Positions 47,067 to 56,408 of a DNA stretch of 64,000 nucleotides are shown here, piece after piece. The DNA comes from Pseudomonas arsenicoxydans. GTDB taxonomy: Bacteria > Pseudomonadota > Gammaproteobacteria > Pseudomonadales > Pseudomonadaceae. The stretch's first letter is position 1. Each line of letters begins with the position of its first letter. The notes under the pieces are model-generated. The model did no database searches and had not been told where the DNA came from. It saw nothing but the letters and a program-made list of their open reading frames with translations. Location of the stretch: assembly GCF_900103875.1 (NCBI RefSeq), contig NZ_LT629705.1, positions 1,130,501 to 1,194,500 on the forward strand. The letters are read 5' to 3'. Position numbers and translations under genes: made by a program.

Positions 47067-47603
47067 ATGCGCCGTCTTTTGTTGACTCTCCTCTTACTGG
47101 GCAGTGGTTTGGCCCACGCTGGCGAACTGCCGGAAACCGACTGGCTCGAACTGATGCCCAAGTCGGATCAGAAAGCCCTCGAGGCCATGCCTGAAATCGA
47201 CCACAACTCACCCGAAAGCGATGGCACCTTTACCCAAAAGGGTGGCATGAAGCAGAGCAAAGGCCTGCCGGCAGTGATGTATTCGACCAAGACCGTGCCG
47301 TCGATGAACGACAAGAACATCCGCATCGGCGGGTATCCGGTGCCGCTGGAGTCCGATGCCAAGGGCCGCAGCACGCTGTTCTTCCTCGTGCCTTATCCGG
47401 GCGCTTGCATCCACGTGCCGCCTCCGCCGCCTAACCAGTTGGTGCTGGTGCGGTATCCGAAAGGGTTGAAGCTGAACGATATCTACACCCCGCTGTGGGT
47501 CACCGGCACGTTGAAGATCGAGAAGGTCAACAATGATCTGGCTGATGCGGCGTATGCGCTGGATGCGGCGAATGTACGGGTAGTCAAAGAGTCTGATCTG
47601 TAA
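47067..47603 (+). CDS. DUF3299 domain-containing periplasmic protein
   Basis: 178 residues with a Sec signal peptide (LLLTLLLLGSGLAHA). The mature part contains the DUF3299 pattern, including IRIGGYPVPLESDAKG and FLVPYPGACIHVPPPPPNQ, with a conserved Cys. Predicted periplasmic. Members often sit near ABC export or lipoprotein-sorting genes elsewhere; none is here. Function unknown. The start used follows a TCCTCC-rich stretch, so the ribosome site is weak. Confidence 0.86.
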   Translation: MRRLLLTLLLLGSGLAHAGELPETDWLELMPKSDQKALEAMPEIDHNSPESDGTFTQKGGMKQSKGLPAVMYSTKTVPSMNDKNIRIGGYPVPLESDAKGRSTLFFLVPYPGACIHVPPPPPNQLVLVRYPKGLKLNDIYTPLWVTGTLKIEKVNNDLADAAYALDAANVRVVKESDL

Positions 47604-47630
47604 CAACGCCAATGGGCCTGGCATAACAAC

Positions 47631-47720
47631 TGTGGGAGCGAGCTTGCTCGCGATGAGGTCATAACATTCAGCATCTATGTTGACTGTTATACCGCCATCG
47701 CGAGCAAGCTCGCTCCCACA
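47631..47720. repeat. REP-type inverted repeat pair, GTGGGAGCGAGC family
   Basis: 25-bp arms (TGTGGGAGCGAGCTTGCTCG and its complement) are perfect and face each other across 40 bases. Between two converging genes. Confidence 0.9.
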
Positions 47721-47734
47721 TTGGTTTTACGGTG

Positions 47735-48634
47735 TTAGAGCGATTTGCTGGCGATGCTGACGCCGAGGGTGTGGCTGGCACCTGGCGCCAATGTCACCAC
47801 GTCATCCATCACGTTTGCCGTCTCGATGCACAGCATGCGCTGCCAACCATCGTCGGCCATGTCGCTGAACGCCGCGGCGCGATCAATCCACGGGTTCCAG
47901 ATCACCGCCGAGCGCGATCCGCTGCTGGTCAGCTCGATGCGCCGCTCCCAGGCCGGATCAACGATGCTCAGTGTCGCCGGGACCTTCTGATAGATGCGAT
48001 CCGTCTCGCCGCTAAACCGCAGATCGCCGCGCTGAGTAACGGTTTTCCAGTCGTCCAGCGTCTCGATGTAGCTCAAGCCATCCAGCCCTTCAACGTGCAC
48101 GTTGCGCACATCGCTGACGGCGAAATAGCTGTGCAGCGCCTGGCTGAGGGTGACGCTTTCGGTGCCCTGATTATGGCTGGTCAGGTTGATGTGCAACTGT
48201 TCATCCAGGCGGATGCTCAGCTTCAAATCCACTTGATGTGGCCAGCCCGGGAAGCCGCCTTCGGGGTAGGGCAGGATGAATTCCACTTTCAGGCTCTCGC
48301 CCTCGGCTTCGATGCCACCGAGCTCCCAATCCATCGCCCGCACAAAACCGTGGGCCGTCGGTGGTTCTTGACTGACGCGCATCGCCTGGACGCTTGGCGG
48401 GTTGCGCGAAAAATTACCGAACCACGGCCAGCACACCGGCACGCCGGCGCGGATGCTCTTGCCGGTCTTGAACACCGCCTCGTCATTGAGCCAGATCAGC
48501 GGCGGCTGGCCGGCCAACTGATAACTGAGGATGTGCGCGCCTTGCTGGGCGACCAGCAATTCGGCCTGCCCGTGGCGGATGCGCCAGCAGTTCAGTTCAT
48601 CCAGTTTCACGGCTTCAACGTTGGGCGTGCTCAT
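47735..48634 (-). CDS. D-hexose-6-phosphate mutarotase (YeaD-like)
   Basis: 299 residues from the ATG, two codons into a TTG-starting frame. Aldose-1-epimerase fold that equilibrates the anomers of glucose-6-phosphate. GAHILSYQLAG, VPVCWPWFGN and PTAHGFVRAMDW with the catalytic His, then LHSYFAVSDVRNVHVEGL. The final Glu region is LCIETANV. Cytoplasmic. Next to the thioesterase gene on the same strand. Confidence 0.92.
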   Translation of the reverse strand: MSTPNVEAVKLDELNCWRIRHGQAELLVAQQGAHILSYQLAGQPPLIWLNDEAVFKTGKSIRAGVPVCWPWFGNFSRNPPSVQAMRVSQEPPTAHGFVRAMDWELGGIEAEGESLKVEFILPYPEGGFPGWPHQVDLKLSIRLDEQLHINLTSHNQGTESVTLSQALHSYFAVSDVRNVHVEGLDGLSYIETLDDWKTVTQRGDLRFSGETDRIYQKVPATLSIVDPAWERRIELTSSGSRSAVIWNPWIDRAAAFSDMADDGWQRMLCIETANVMDDVVTLAPGASHTLGVSIASKSL

Positions 48635-48689
48635 GGGCAACTCTCAATCTTTAACAGGACTGCAATGGACCGCAAAACAGTCGCAGCGT

Positions 48690-49094
48690 TTAACGCGCTC
48701 GTGGTGGAACCGAGCGAGTGCGGCCGCTGCCGTCGATGGCGACGAACACGAATACGGCTTCAGTCACTTTGCGCCACTCGCTGGACAGCGGATCGTCGCT
48801 CCACACTTCGACCATCATCTGAATCGAGCTGCGGCCGATTTCCAGGGCCTGGGTGTAGAAGGAAAGCTGTGCGCCCACTGCGACAGGGACCAGGAACGCC
48901 ATGCGATCGATCGCAACGGTCGCGACGCGTCCGCCAGCGACTTTGCTCGCCATTGCGGTGCCGGCCAAATCCATCTGCGCTACCAGCCAGCCGCCGAAAA
49001 TATCGCCAAAGCCGTTGGTTTCGCGAGGGAGCGCGGTGATTTGCAGGGCGAGGTCGCCTTGCGGAATTGGATCTTCTTGTTCGAGCTCTATCAT
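48690..49094 (-). CDS. acyl-CoA thioesterase, YciA-type
   Basis: 134 residues, near the 132 of E. coli YciA. Hotdog fold with TNGFGDIFGGWLVAQMDLAG, which places the catalytic Asp, and VAIDRMAFLVPVAVGAQL. Hydrolyses diverse acyl-CoAs. It is distinct in sequence from the thioesterase near 5 kb. Sits 55 bases upstream of the mutarotase gene on the same strand. Confidence 0.9.
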   Translation of the reverse strand: MIELEQEDPIPQGDLALQITALPRETNGFGDIFGGWLVAQMDLAGTAMASKVAGGRVATVAIDRMAFLVPVAVGAQLSFYTQALEIGRSSIQMMVEVWSDDPLSSEWRKVTEAVFVFVAIDGSGRTRSVPPRAR

Positions 49095-49460
49095 GCCGGG
49101 GGTGCCTCTGACCCGTGACTCTTCATAAGTACTTCAGGTGAATAGCCGTCTCCAGGAAAAACGATTCAACCCCGAACATACTCTGTTCGTCACGTTTTTC
49201 GTAAGGCGCCTAAAGGGAAACTCTGCGAAATCGGCTGACAAGTGCCAACGACGTTTTCGCACAGCAACCCCTTACAAACAGGTCCAGGATTGCGAGTATA
49301 TCGGTCGGTAGACTCCGAGACGACCGTCCGGTTCTCATTTTGACCGTCAAATACGCTCATCTATGTGCTTTTTCGAACAATTTGCTATCGTGCCGGACCT
49401 GCCCAAGCCTCCGCCAGCGTTGTTGGGGTTGCAGATCCGACTATAAGAGAAGCCCTTGCC
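49095..49460. other. intergenic region upstream of the MFS gene, 366 bases
   Basis: No gene seen. It carries the divergent promoters of the thioesterase and the MFS gene. TTGACC near 49340 could be a -35 box. The only longer plus-strand frame joins the MFS gene without a start site. Confidence 0.5.
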
Positions 49461-50759
49461 ATGACCACAGCGCCCTCGAGCATCGCGCAGCCAGCTCAAC
49501 CCGCACGTCCTTTGACCCGCAACGACTACAAGACTTTGTCCCTGTCTGCCCTTGGCGGCGCGCTGGAGTTTTACGACTTCATTATCTTCGTGTTCTTCGC
49601 CACGGTGGTGGGCAAGCTGTTCTTCCCTGCCGACATGCCCGAGTGGCTGCGCCTGATGCAGACCTTCGGCATCTTCGCCGCCGGCTACCTCGCACGCCCG
49701 CTGGGCGGCATCGTGATGGCACACTTCGGTGACTTGCTGGGTCGCAAGAAGATGTTCACGTTGAGTATCTTCATGATGGCGGTGCCGACCCTGATCATGG
49801 GTTTGTTGCCGACGTATGCACAAATCGGCATGTGGGCTCCGATCCTGTTGTTGCTGATGCGGGTAATTCAGGGCGCGGCGATTGGCGGTGAAGTGCCGGG
49901 TGCATGGGTATTCGTTTCCGAACACGTGCCGCAGCGGCACATCGGCTATGCCTGCGGCACGCTGACGAGCGGTCTGACGGCGGGCATCCTGCTGGGCTCG
50001 CTGGTCGCCACCGCGATCAACAGCATTTATACCCCGGTGGAAGTGTCGGATTACGCCTGGCGGATCCCGTTCCTGCTGGGCGGCGTATTCGGTCTGTTCT
50101 CGGTTTACCTGCGCCGCTGGCTCCACGAAACGCCAGTGTTCGCCGAACTGCAACTGCGCAAAGCGCTGGCCGAAGAAGTGCCGCTGCGCGCTGTGTTGCG
50201 CGACCATCGTGGGGCGATCCTGATTTCCATGCTGCTGACCTGGCTGCTGTCCGCCGGCATCATCGTGGTCATTCTGATGACACCGACCGTGCTGCAAACC
50301 GTCTACCACTTCTCGCCGACCACGGCGTTGCAGGCCAACAGCCTGGCGATCGTATTCCTGAGCCTGGGCTGCGTGGCGTCCGGAGCCTTGGCTGACCGCT
50401 TTGGTGCTGGCCGTGTGTTCGTGTTTGGCAGTGCGGCGCTGTTACTCAGTTCGTGGACGTTCTATCACAGCCTGTTCAACCACCCGGACTGGCTGTTCCC
50501 GATGTACGCCCTGACCGGTTTGCTGGTCGGCACCATTGGTGCGGTGCCATACGTGATGGTCAAAGCCTTCCCGGCGGTGGTGCGCTTCAGCGGGTTGTCG
50601 TTCTCCTACAACCTGGCCTACGCGATTTTCGGTGGTTTGACGCCGATGGTGGTGACATTGCTGCTCAAGGAAAGCCCGATGGGGCCGGCGTATTACGTGG
50701 CGATCATTTGCGGGGTCGGGGTTCTGGTCGGTGCGTACCTCTGGAAGAAGGGTCGTTAA
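49461..50759 (+). CDS. MFS transporter, metabolite:H+ symporter type
   Basis: 432 residues, twelve helices. Metabolite-H+ symporter family pattern: ALGGALEFYDFIIFVFFATV at helix 1, GYLARPLGGIVMAHFGDLLGRKK with the conserved loop 2-3, and RVIQGAAIGGEVPGAWVF. Related to proline/betaine and dicarboxylate carriers; substrate cannot be fixed. Inner membrane. The frame extends 32 codons upstream but homology begins at this ATG. It sits before pstS, as in P. aeruginosa. Confidence 0.92.
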   Translation: MTTAPSSIAQPAQPARPLTRNDYKTLSLSALGGALEFYDFIIFVFFATVVGKLFFPADMPEWLRLMQTFGIFAAGYLARPLGGIVMAHFGDLLGRKKMFTLSIFMMAVPTLIMGLLPTYAQIGMWAPILLLLMRVIQGAAIGGEVPGAWVFVSEHVPQRHIGYACGTLTSGLTAGILLGSLVATAINSIYTPVEVSDYAWRIPFLLGGVFGLFSVYLRRWLHETPVFAELQLRKALAEEVPLRAVLRDHRGAILISMLLTWLLSAGIIVVILMTPTVLQTVYHFSPTTALQANSLAIVFLSLGCVASGALADRFGAGRVFVFGSAALLLSSWTFYHSLFNHPDWLFPMYALTGLLVGTIGAVPYVMVKAFPAVVRFSGLSFSYNLAYAIFGGLTPMVVTLLLKESPMGPAYYVAIICGVGVLVGAYLWKKGR

Positions 50760-50789
50760 ACCGACTTCTTTCATCGACTGAGCTGGCCT

Positions 50790-50866
50790 CATCGCGGGCA
50801 AGCCCGCTCCCACAGTGGTTCTGTGTTTTCCGCAGACCCCCTGTGGGAGCGGGCTTGCCCGCGATG
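50790..50866. repeat. REP-type inverted repeat pair, GTGGGAGCGGGC variant
   Basis: 26-bp perfect arms (CATCGCGGGCAAGCCCGCTC and complement) around a 25-base centre. Between the MFS gene and the pstS promoter. Confidence 0.9.
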
Positions 50867-50906
50867 AAGGCGCTGCGAATCATCCTGTAAAAAACCGAAT
50901 GCTGGC

Positions 50907-50935
50907 CTTTCATCCAATTGTCATATTTCAGCCAT
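50907..50935 (+). promoter_or_regulatory. Pho box of pstS, three half sites
   Basis: CTTTCAT, TTGTCAT and CAGCCAT at 50907, 50918 and 50929 repeat every 11 bp, the spacing of PhoB sites (consensus CTGTCAT). About 67 bases before the pstS start. Confidence 0.75.
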
Positions 50936-51002
50936 AGAGTGTTCACACGGCCTGCTGATACTTGGCCCCGACTTAACACACCCTATCTGCTAGGAGTAAG
51001 GC

Positions 51003-52004
51003 ATGAAACTGAAGCGTTTGATGGCGGCAATGACTTTTGTCGCTGCTGGCGTTGCGACTGCCAACGCGTTCGCCGCTGTTGACCCTGCTATCCCGAGCTA
51101 CACCAAGACCACTGGTGTGTCGGGCAACCTGTCCAGCGTCGGCTCCGATACCCTGGCCAACCTCATGACCCTGTGGGCTGAGAACTACAAAAAAGAATAC
51201 CCGAACGTCAACATCCAGATTCAGGCCGCTGGCTCCGCCACTGCGCCACCTGCGCTGACTGAAGGCACCTCTAACCTGGGCCCGATGAGCCGCAAGATGA
51301 AGGACACCGAACTGGCTGCCTTCGAGCAGAAGTACGGCTACAAGCCAACCGCTATCCCGGTTGCCGTGGACGCCCTGGCTGTCTTCGTACACAAGGACAA
51401 CCCGATCCAGCACCTGACCATGGAACAAGTCGACGCGATCTTCTCGTCCACTCGTCTGTGCGGCGCTAAAACCGAAGTCAAAACCTGGGGCGACCTGGGT
51501 GTGACCGGCGACCTGGCCAACAAGCCGGTTCAGCTGTTCGGTCGTAACTCGGTATCCGGCACTTACGGCTACTTCAAAGAAGAAGCCCTGTGCAAAGGCG
51601 ACTACAAGCCAAACGTCAACGAACAACCAGGTTCGGCTTCGGTCGTGCAGTCGATCAGCTCCTCGCTGAACGGCATCGGTTACTCGGGCATCGGCTACAA
51701 AACCGCTAGCGTGAAAACCGTTGCTCTGTCGAAGAAAGGCAGCACCGAGTTCATCGAAGACAGCGAAGAAAACGCCCTGAACGGCAAATACCCGCTGTCG
51801 CGCTTCCTCTACGTTTACGTCAACAAAGCCCCGAACAAGCCTCTGGCCCCGCTGGAAGCCGAGTTCGTGAAACTGGTTCTGTCCAAACAGGGCCAGGAAG
51901 TTGTAGTGAAAGACGGCTACATCCCGCTGCCAGCCAAGGTTGCTGCAAAAGCACTGGCTGACCTGGGTCTGGCGGAAGGCGGCGCTGAAGTCGCAAAAAA
52001 GTAA
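51003..52004 (+). CDS. pstS: phosphate ABC transporter periplasmic binding protein
   Basis: 333 residues with a Sec signal peptide ending at ANAFA. Binds phosphate in the periplasm and delivers it to Pst[24 protein letters not shown] and [19 protein letters not shown] line the anion site in the pseudomonad type of PstS (DING-related, with the [12 protein letters not shown] start). Expected to be strongly induced under phosphate limitation by the Pho box upstream. Two cysteines (LCGAK, LCKGD) may form a disulfide. Confidence 0.96.
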   Translation: MKLKRLMAAMTFVAAGVATANAFAAVDPAIPSYTKTTGVSGNLSSVGSDTLANLMTLWAENYKKEYPNVNIQIQAAGSATAPPALTEGTSNLGPMSRKMKDTELAAFEQKYGYKPTAIPVAVDALAVFVHKDNPIQHLTMEQVDAIFSSTRLCGAKTEVKTWGDLGVTGDLANKPVQLFGRNSVSGTYGYFKEEALCKGDYKPNVNEQPGSASVVQSISSSLNGIGYSGIGYKTASVKTVALSKKGSTEFIEDSEENALNGKYPLSRFLYVYVNKAPNKPLAPLEAEFVKLVLSKQGQEVVVKDGYIPLPAKVAAKALADLGLAEGGAEVAKK

Positions 52005-52032
52005 CACCGTAGGTCCGGGGTTCGCCCCGGCC

Positions 52033-52133
52033 TTGTAGGAGCTGGCGAGTGAAACGAGGCTGCGATCTTTTGATCTGGCTTCTAACGGCAAGATCAAAAG
52101 ATCGCAGCCTTGGTTCCCTCGACAGCTCCTGCA
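52033..52133. repeat. diverged copy of the 41-bp inverted repeat
   Basis: TTGTAGGAGCTGGCGAGTGA ... AGATCAAAAGATCGCAGCCT resembles the element at 37192-37291 with several mismatches in the arms. Between pstS and pstC. Confidence 0.8.
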
Positions 52134-52183
52134 ACCCCCAAATTTCCGGTCCACTGCCAGTCCCCGCTGGCGGCGGATTTGTT

Positions 52184-52212
52184 GCGTCACTGCATTGTCA
52201 TCTTTCTGTCAT
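52184..52212 (+). promoter_or_regulatory. Pho box of pstC
   Basis: TTGTCAT and CTGTCAT at 52195 and 52206, 11 bp apart and near consensus, preceded by a weaker GCGTCAC at 52184. TAGGGT at 52223 suits a -10. This gives pstCAB-phoU its own PhoB promoter. Confidence 0.75.
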
Positions 52213-52234
52213 ACAGGATCGCTAGGGTGTGCGC

Positions 52235-54517
52235 ATGAATGATCTGGCCAATTCCACCATGACTACGAATCCCCCCAAGCGAATTGACTTCAATACGCCT
52301 GAGTTGCAACGCAAGCGCCGCATCCGCGCGCTCAAGGATCGCCTGACCCGCTGGTACGTCCTCGTGGGCGGCCTCGCCGTTCTCGGCGCGATCACGCTGA
52401 TCTTCTTTTTCCTCGCTTACGTTGTCGCGCCGCTGTTCCAGGGTGCCGACCTGACCGCCAAAGACGCCATCACGCCCGCCTGGATGCAAGACGCCGGCAA
52501 GCCGTTGATGATCTCTCTGGAAGAGCAAAACCAGGTCGCCATGCGGGTTTCCGACAAGGGCCAGGCCTTATTCTTCGACATCGACAGTGGCGCCGAACTC
52601 AAGCGCGTCGATCTGCCGATCCCGGCCGGCACCACGGTGACCTCCATCGCCGAAGACCAGCCAGGTCATCCATTGGTGGCGGTCGGCTTGTCCAACGGTC
52701 AGGCACTGGTGTTCCGTCACACTTATAAAGTCAGCTATCCGGACGGCAAGAAGACCATCTCGCCGGCTATTGAATATCCGTACGGCGAAACTCCGATTGC
52801 GTTGAGCGAGGCGGGCGGTGCCCTGGAGCACGTCAGCCTCAACGCCACGGATACGACGCTGATGCTGGTCGGTTCCACCGGTGCGCAACTTAATGTGCTG
52901 TCGCTGACCAGCGAAGAAAACATGATGACCGGCGAAGTCACCAACGAGCAGAAGCGTATCGATCTGCCGCAGATGACTGAGGCGGTGAAGAACATCTTCG
53001 TCGACCCGCGCCAGCAGTGGCTCTACGTGATCAACGGTCGCGCTCAAGCCGACGTATTCAGCCTGCGCGACAAGAGCCTCAATGGTCGCTACAAGCTGCT
53101 CGAAGATGGTGAAGCGCAAATCACTGCCAGTACTCAACTGGTGGGCGGTATCTCGTTGATCCTTGGCGACTCCAAGGGTGGCCTGGCCCAGTGGTTCATG
53201 GCCCGCGACCCCGACGGCGAACTGCGACTGAAGCAGATCCGCACCTTCCAGATGGGCACCACGCCAATCGTTGAAATCACCGCCGAAGAGCGCCGCAAAG
53301 GCTTCATCGCCCTCGATGCGTCTGGCAAGCTTGGCGTATTCCACAGCACCGCTCACCGCACCCTGTTGGTGGATCAGGTGGTCGACGGCCAAGGTATCTT
53401 CGGTCTGTCGCCACGGGCCAACCGCGTGATCGTGGAGGCGGGCGGCAAGATTCAACCGCTGTTGCTCGACAACCCGCACCCGGAAGTGTCCTGGAGCGCG
53501 TTGTGGAGCAAGGTCTGGTACGAAAACTACGACGAGCCTAAATACGTCTGGCAATCGACCGCCGCCAACACCGACTTCGAACCCAAGCTGAGCCTGTCGC
53601 CGCTGACCTTCGGTACGCTGAAAGCCGCGTTCTACGCGATGCTGCTGGCCGCGCCTCTTGCTGTTGCCGCGGCGATCTACACCGCTTACTTCATGGCTCC
53701 GGGCATGCGCCGCAAGGTCAAACCGGTGATCGAACTGATGGAAGCCATGCCGACGGTGATCCTCGGTTTCTTCGCCGGCCTGTTCCTCGCACCGTATGTA
53801 GAAGGGCATTTGCCGGGCATCTTCAGCCTGCTGATGCTCGTGCCGATCGGCATCCTGGTGGCCGGTTTCATCTTCAGCCGCTTGCCTGAATCCATCCGCC
53901 TGAAGGTGCCGGATGGCTGGGAAAGCGCGATCCTGATCCCGGTGATTCTCTTCGTGGGCTGGCTCTCGCTGTACATGAGCCCGTACATGGAAACCTGGTT
54001 CTTCGGCGGCGACATGCGCATGTGGATCTCCCACGACCTGGGCATCACCTACGACCAGCGCAACGCTCTGGTGGTCGGCCTGGCCATGGGCTTCGCGGTG
54101 ATCCCGAACATCTACTCCATCGCCGAAGACGCCGTGTTCAGCGTGCCTCGTGGCCTGACGCTGGGCTCCCTGGCACTCGGTGCCACGCCATGGCAAACCA
54201 TGACTCGTGTGGTGATCCTCACCGCCAGCCCGGGGATCTTCTCGGCACTGATGATCGGCATGGGCCGTGCGGTCGGGGAAACCATGATCGTGCTGATGGC
54301 CACCGGCAACACCCCGGTCATGGAAATGAACCTGTTCGAAGGCCTGCGGACTTTGGCGGCTAACGTTGCGGTGGAAATGCCCGAATCGGAAGTGGGCGGC
54401 AGCCACTACCGCGTGCTGTTCCTCTCGGCGTTGGTGCTGCTGTTGTTCACCTTCGTCATGAACACCCTCGCGGAACTGATTCGTCAGCGTCTGCGCAAGA
54501 AATACTCGTCGCTTTAA
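52235..54517 (+). CDS. pstC: phosphate ABC transporter permease PstC, long form
   Basis: 760 residues against about 320 in E. coli. One helix (residues 41-66), a periplasmic part of about 380 residues, then the permease core from about residue 450 (FGTLKAAFYAMLLAAPLAVA, EAA loop LGSLALGATPWQTMTRVVIL). The insert has five or more WD/propeller-like strand repeats (LVAVGLSNGQALVFRH; LMLVGSTGAQLNVLSL; WLYVINGRAQADVFSL; ILGDSKGGLAQWF; FIALDASGKLGVFHS). The long form is usual in Pseudomonas. Start is the ATG after GTGCGC; a Met eight codons on is possible. Confidence 0.94.
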   Translation: MNDLANSTMTTNPPKRIDFNTPELQRKRRIRALKDRLTRWYVLVGGLAVLGAITLIFFFLAYVVAPLFQGADLTAKDAITPAWMQDAGKPLMISLEEQNQVAMRVSDKGQALFFDIDSGAELKRVDLPIPAGTTVTSIAEDQPGHPLVAVGLSNGQALVFRHTYKVSYPDGKKTISPAIEYPYGETPIALSEAGGALEHVSLNATDTTLMLVGSTGAQLNVLSLTSEENMMTGEVTNEQKRIDLPQMTEAVKNIFVDPRQQWLYVINGRAQADVFSLRDKSLNGRYKLLEDGEAQITASTQLVGGISLILGDSKGGLAQWFMARDPDGELRLKQIRTFQMGTTPIVEITAEERRKGFIALDASGKLGVFHSTAHRTLLVDQVVDGQGIFGLSPRANRVIVEAGGKIQPLLLDNPHPEVSWSALWSKVWYENYDEPKYVWQSTAANTDFEPKLSLSPLTFGTLKAAFYAMLLAAPLAVAAAIYTAYFMAPGMRRKVKPVIELMEAMPTVILGFFAGLFLAPYVEGHLPGIFSLLMLVPIGILVAGFIFSRLPESIRLKVPDGWESAILIPVILFVGWLSLYMSPYMETWFFGGDMRMWISHDLGITYDQRNALVVGLAMGFAVIPNIYSIAEDAVFSVPRGLTLGSLALGATPWQTMTRVVILTASPGIFSALMIGMGRAVGETMIVLMATGNTPVMEMNLFEGLRTLAANVAVEMPESEVGGSHYRVLFLSALVLLLFTFVMNTLAELIRQRLRKKYSSL

Positions 54518-54532
54518 GAAAGGTAGAAGTCT

Positions 54533-56203
54533 GTGAAACAGAACTCCCTGAAAGGATGGTTCAAGAGCGGCGCCCCAGGCGTCTGGATCAGCGGTGGCGC
54601 GGTGTCCATCGCGGTCATCATGACCATTGGCTTGCTGGCGGTGATTGCCGTGCGCGGTCTGGGCCACTTCTGGCCGGCAGACCTGGTACACGCCAATTAC
54701 GACGTGCCAGGCCAGGCCAATCACCTGGTGATCGGCGAAGTCGTGCAGAAGGAAGAAGTGCCACGCGAGCGCCTGAAAACCGCGGGCCTGCCGGTGCCCG
54801 ATCAGGGCCCCGAGTTCATGACTCGCGAGCTGATCAAGGTCGGCAACCGTGACCTGAACGGCAACGACTTCACCTGGATCGTCGGCGAGTGGCTGACCAA
54901 CCAGAAGACGCCACCCGAGCTGATGACCATCGAGCGTCGCGAGTGGGGCAACTTCTACGGCTACCTGGTCAACGTCAAACAGGACGGCAAGGTCATCGCT
55001 GAAGGTGAAGCCGCATGGCCTGAGTTGCAGGCCCGTGTCGATCGCGTGAACAAGCTGGCCGCTCAGCTCAAGAGCCTGGAAAAAACTGACATCGGCGCGA
55101 TCAACGCCGGTCTGGAGCGGGTCCGCCTGCACGGTCGCAAACTGGAACTGGCCGGCAAGCTCGACGCCACGGCGCAAGCAGACATGGAGTCCGAGCGCGC
55201 CGAGCTGAATGCTCGCTATCAAGATATCGAAGCACGCCTGAACGACCTGCATGCCCAGTTCAACCGCGACAGCCTCACGGCCCGCGATGCAAACGGCAAA
55301 GAGATTGAGATCGGCATCGGCAAAGTGGTTCACGCCTATCAGCCGAACGCCATGAGCACCTTCACCAAGGTCGGCTTCTACTTCAGCAAGGTCTGGGAAT
55401 TCCTCAGCGACGATCCGCGTGAAGCGAACACCGAAGGCGGGATCTTCCCGGCGATTTTCGGCACCGTGATGATGACCCTGATCATGGCGATGATCGTGAC
55501 CCCGTTCGGCGTGCTGGCGGCGGTTTACCTGCGTGAGTATGCGAAACAGAACACCATGACGCGCTTGATCCGCATCGCGGTGAACAACCTGGCGGGCGTC
55601 CCGGCAATTGTTTACGGCGTGTTCGGCCTGGGCTTCTTCGTCTATGTGCTGGGTGGTTCGGTTGACCGGATGTTCTTCCCTGAAGCATTGCCGGCGCCGA
55701 CCTTTGGTACGCCGGGTCTGCTCTGGGCGTCCTTGACCCTGGCGTTGCTGGCGGTGCCGGTGGTGATCGTCGCCACTGAAGAAGGCCTGGCGCGAATTCC
55801 TCGCACCGTGCGCGAAGGCTCGTTGGCCCTCGGCGCGACCAAGGCTGAAACCTTGTGGAAGATCGTGCTGCCAATGGCCAGCCCGGCGATGATGACCGGC
55901 ATGATCCTCGCCGTGGCGCGTGCCGCAGGTGAAGTGGCGCCGCTGATGCTGGTGGGTGTGGTGAAGCTGGCGCCGTCGCTGCCGTTGGACGGCAACTACC
56001 CGTACCTGCACCTGGACCAGAAGATCATGCACTTGGGCTTCCATATTTATGACGTCGGCTTCCAGAGCCCGAACGTCGAAGCCGCACGACCGCTGGTGTA
56101 CGCCACGGCGTTGCTGCTGGTCCTGGTGATCGCCACGCTTAACTTGTCGGCCGTCTACATCCGTAACCACCTGCGCGAGAAGTACAAAGCGCTGGATAGT
56201 TAA
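54533..56203 (+). CDS. pstA: phosphate ABC transporter permease PstA, long form
   Basis: 556 residues, GTG start, 15 bases after pstC. One N-terminal helix (residues 16-40), a periplasmic insert to about residue 300, then the permease core with EGSLALGATKAETLWKIVLP as the ATPase-contact loop. The insert includes a long charged helix pair, predicted coiled coil, at residues 161-243 (RVDRVNKLAAQLKSLEKT; ERAELNARYQDIEARLNDLH). E. coli PstA, about 296 residues, has no such part. The insert mirrors the large one in PstC. Confidence 0.94.
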   Translation: MKQNSLKGWFKSGAPGVWISGGAVSIAVIMTIGLLAVIAVRGLGHFWPADLVHANYDVPGQANHLVIGEVVQKEEVPRERLKTAGLPVPDQGPEFMTRELIKVGNRDLNGNDFTWIVGEWLTNQKTPPELMTIERREWGNFYGYLVNVKQDGKVIAEGEAAWPELQARVDRVNKLAAQLKSLEKTDIGAINAGLERVRLHGRKLELAGKLDATAQADMESERAELNARYQDIEARLNDLHAQFNRDSLTARDANGKEIEIGIGKVVHAYQPNAMSTFTKVGFYFSKVWEFLSDDPREANTEGGIFPAIFGTVMMTLIMAMIVTPFGVLAAVYLREYAKQNTMTRLIRIAVNNLAGVPAIVYGVFGLGFFVYVLGGSVDRMFFPEALPAPTFGTPGLLWASLTLALLAVPVVIVATEEGLARIPRTVREGSLALGATKAETLWKIVLPMASPAMMTGMILAVARAAGEVAPLMLVGVVKLAPSLPLDGNYPYLHLDQKIMHLGFHIYDVGFQSPNVEAARPLVYATALLLVLVIATLNLSAVYIRNHLREKYKALDS

Positions 56204-56221
56204 ATTCATGGGCGCCGCTGT

Positions 56222-56315
56222 CCCCTGTGGGAGCTGGCTTGCCTGCGATGCGAACGACGCGGTGTATCAGAGACACCGTGGTGATGCCATCGCAGGCAAG
56301 CCAGCTCCCACAGGG
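56222..56315. repeat. palindromic repeat, GTGGGAGCTGGC variant, between pstA and pstB
   Basis: 28-bp perfect arms (CCCTGTGGGAGCTGGCTTGC and complement) flank a smaller hairpin (CGGTGT / ACACCG). It lies inside the operon. Confidence 0.9.
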
Positions 56316-56408
56316 ACCGGCGCCAGACAAAGATTTTGAGTAAGCCCCTGGCCTGAACACCATGCCAGTGGTTCAAAAAACCGAATTTGTTAGCACAGGG
56401 AGCCTCCC

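Noticed and set aside
52568..56209. A 1213-codon open frame on the minus strand
   Set aside because: It runs antisense across pstC and pstA, with His/Arg/Gln-rich composition typical of shadow frames in GC-rich DNA.
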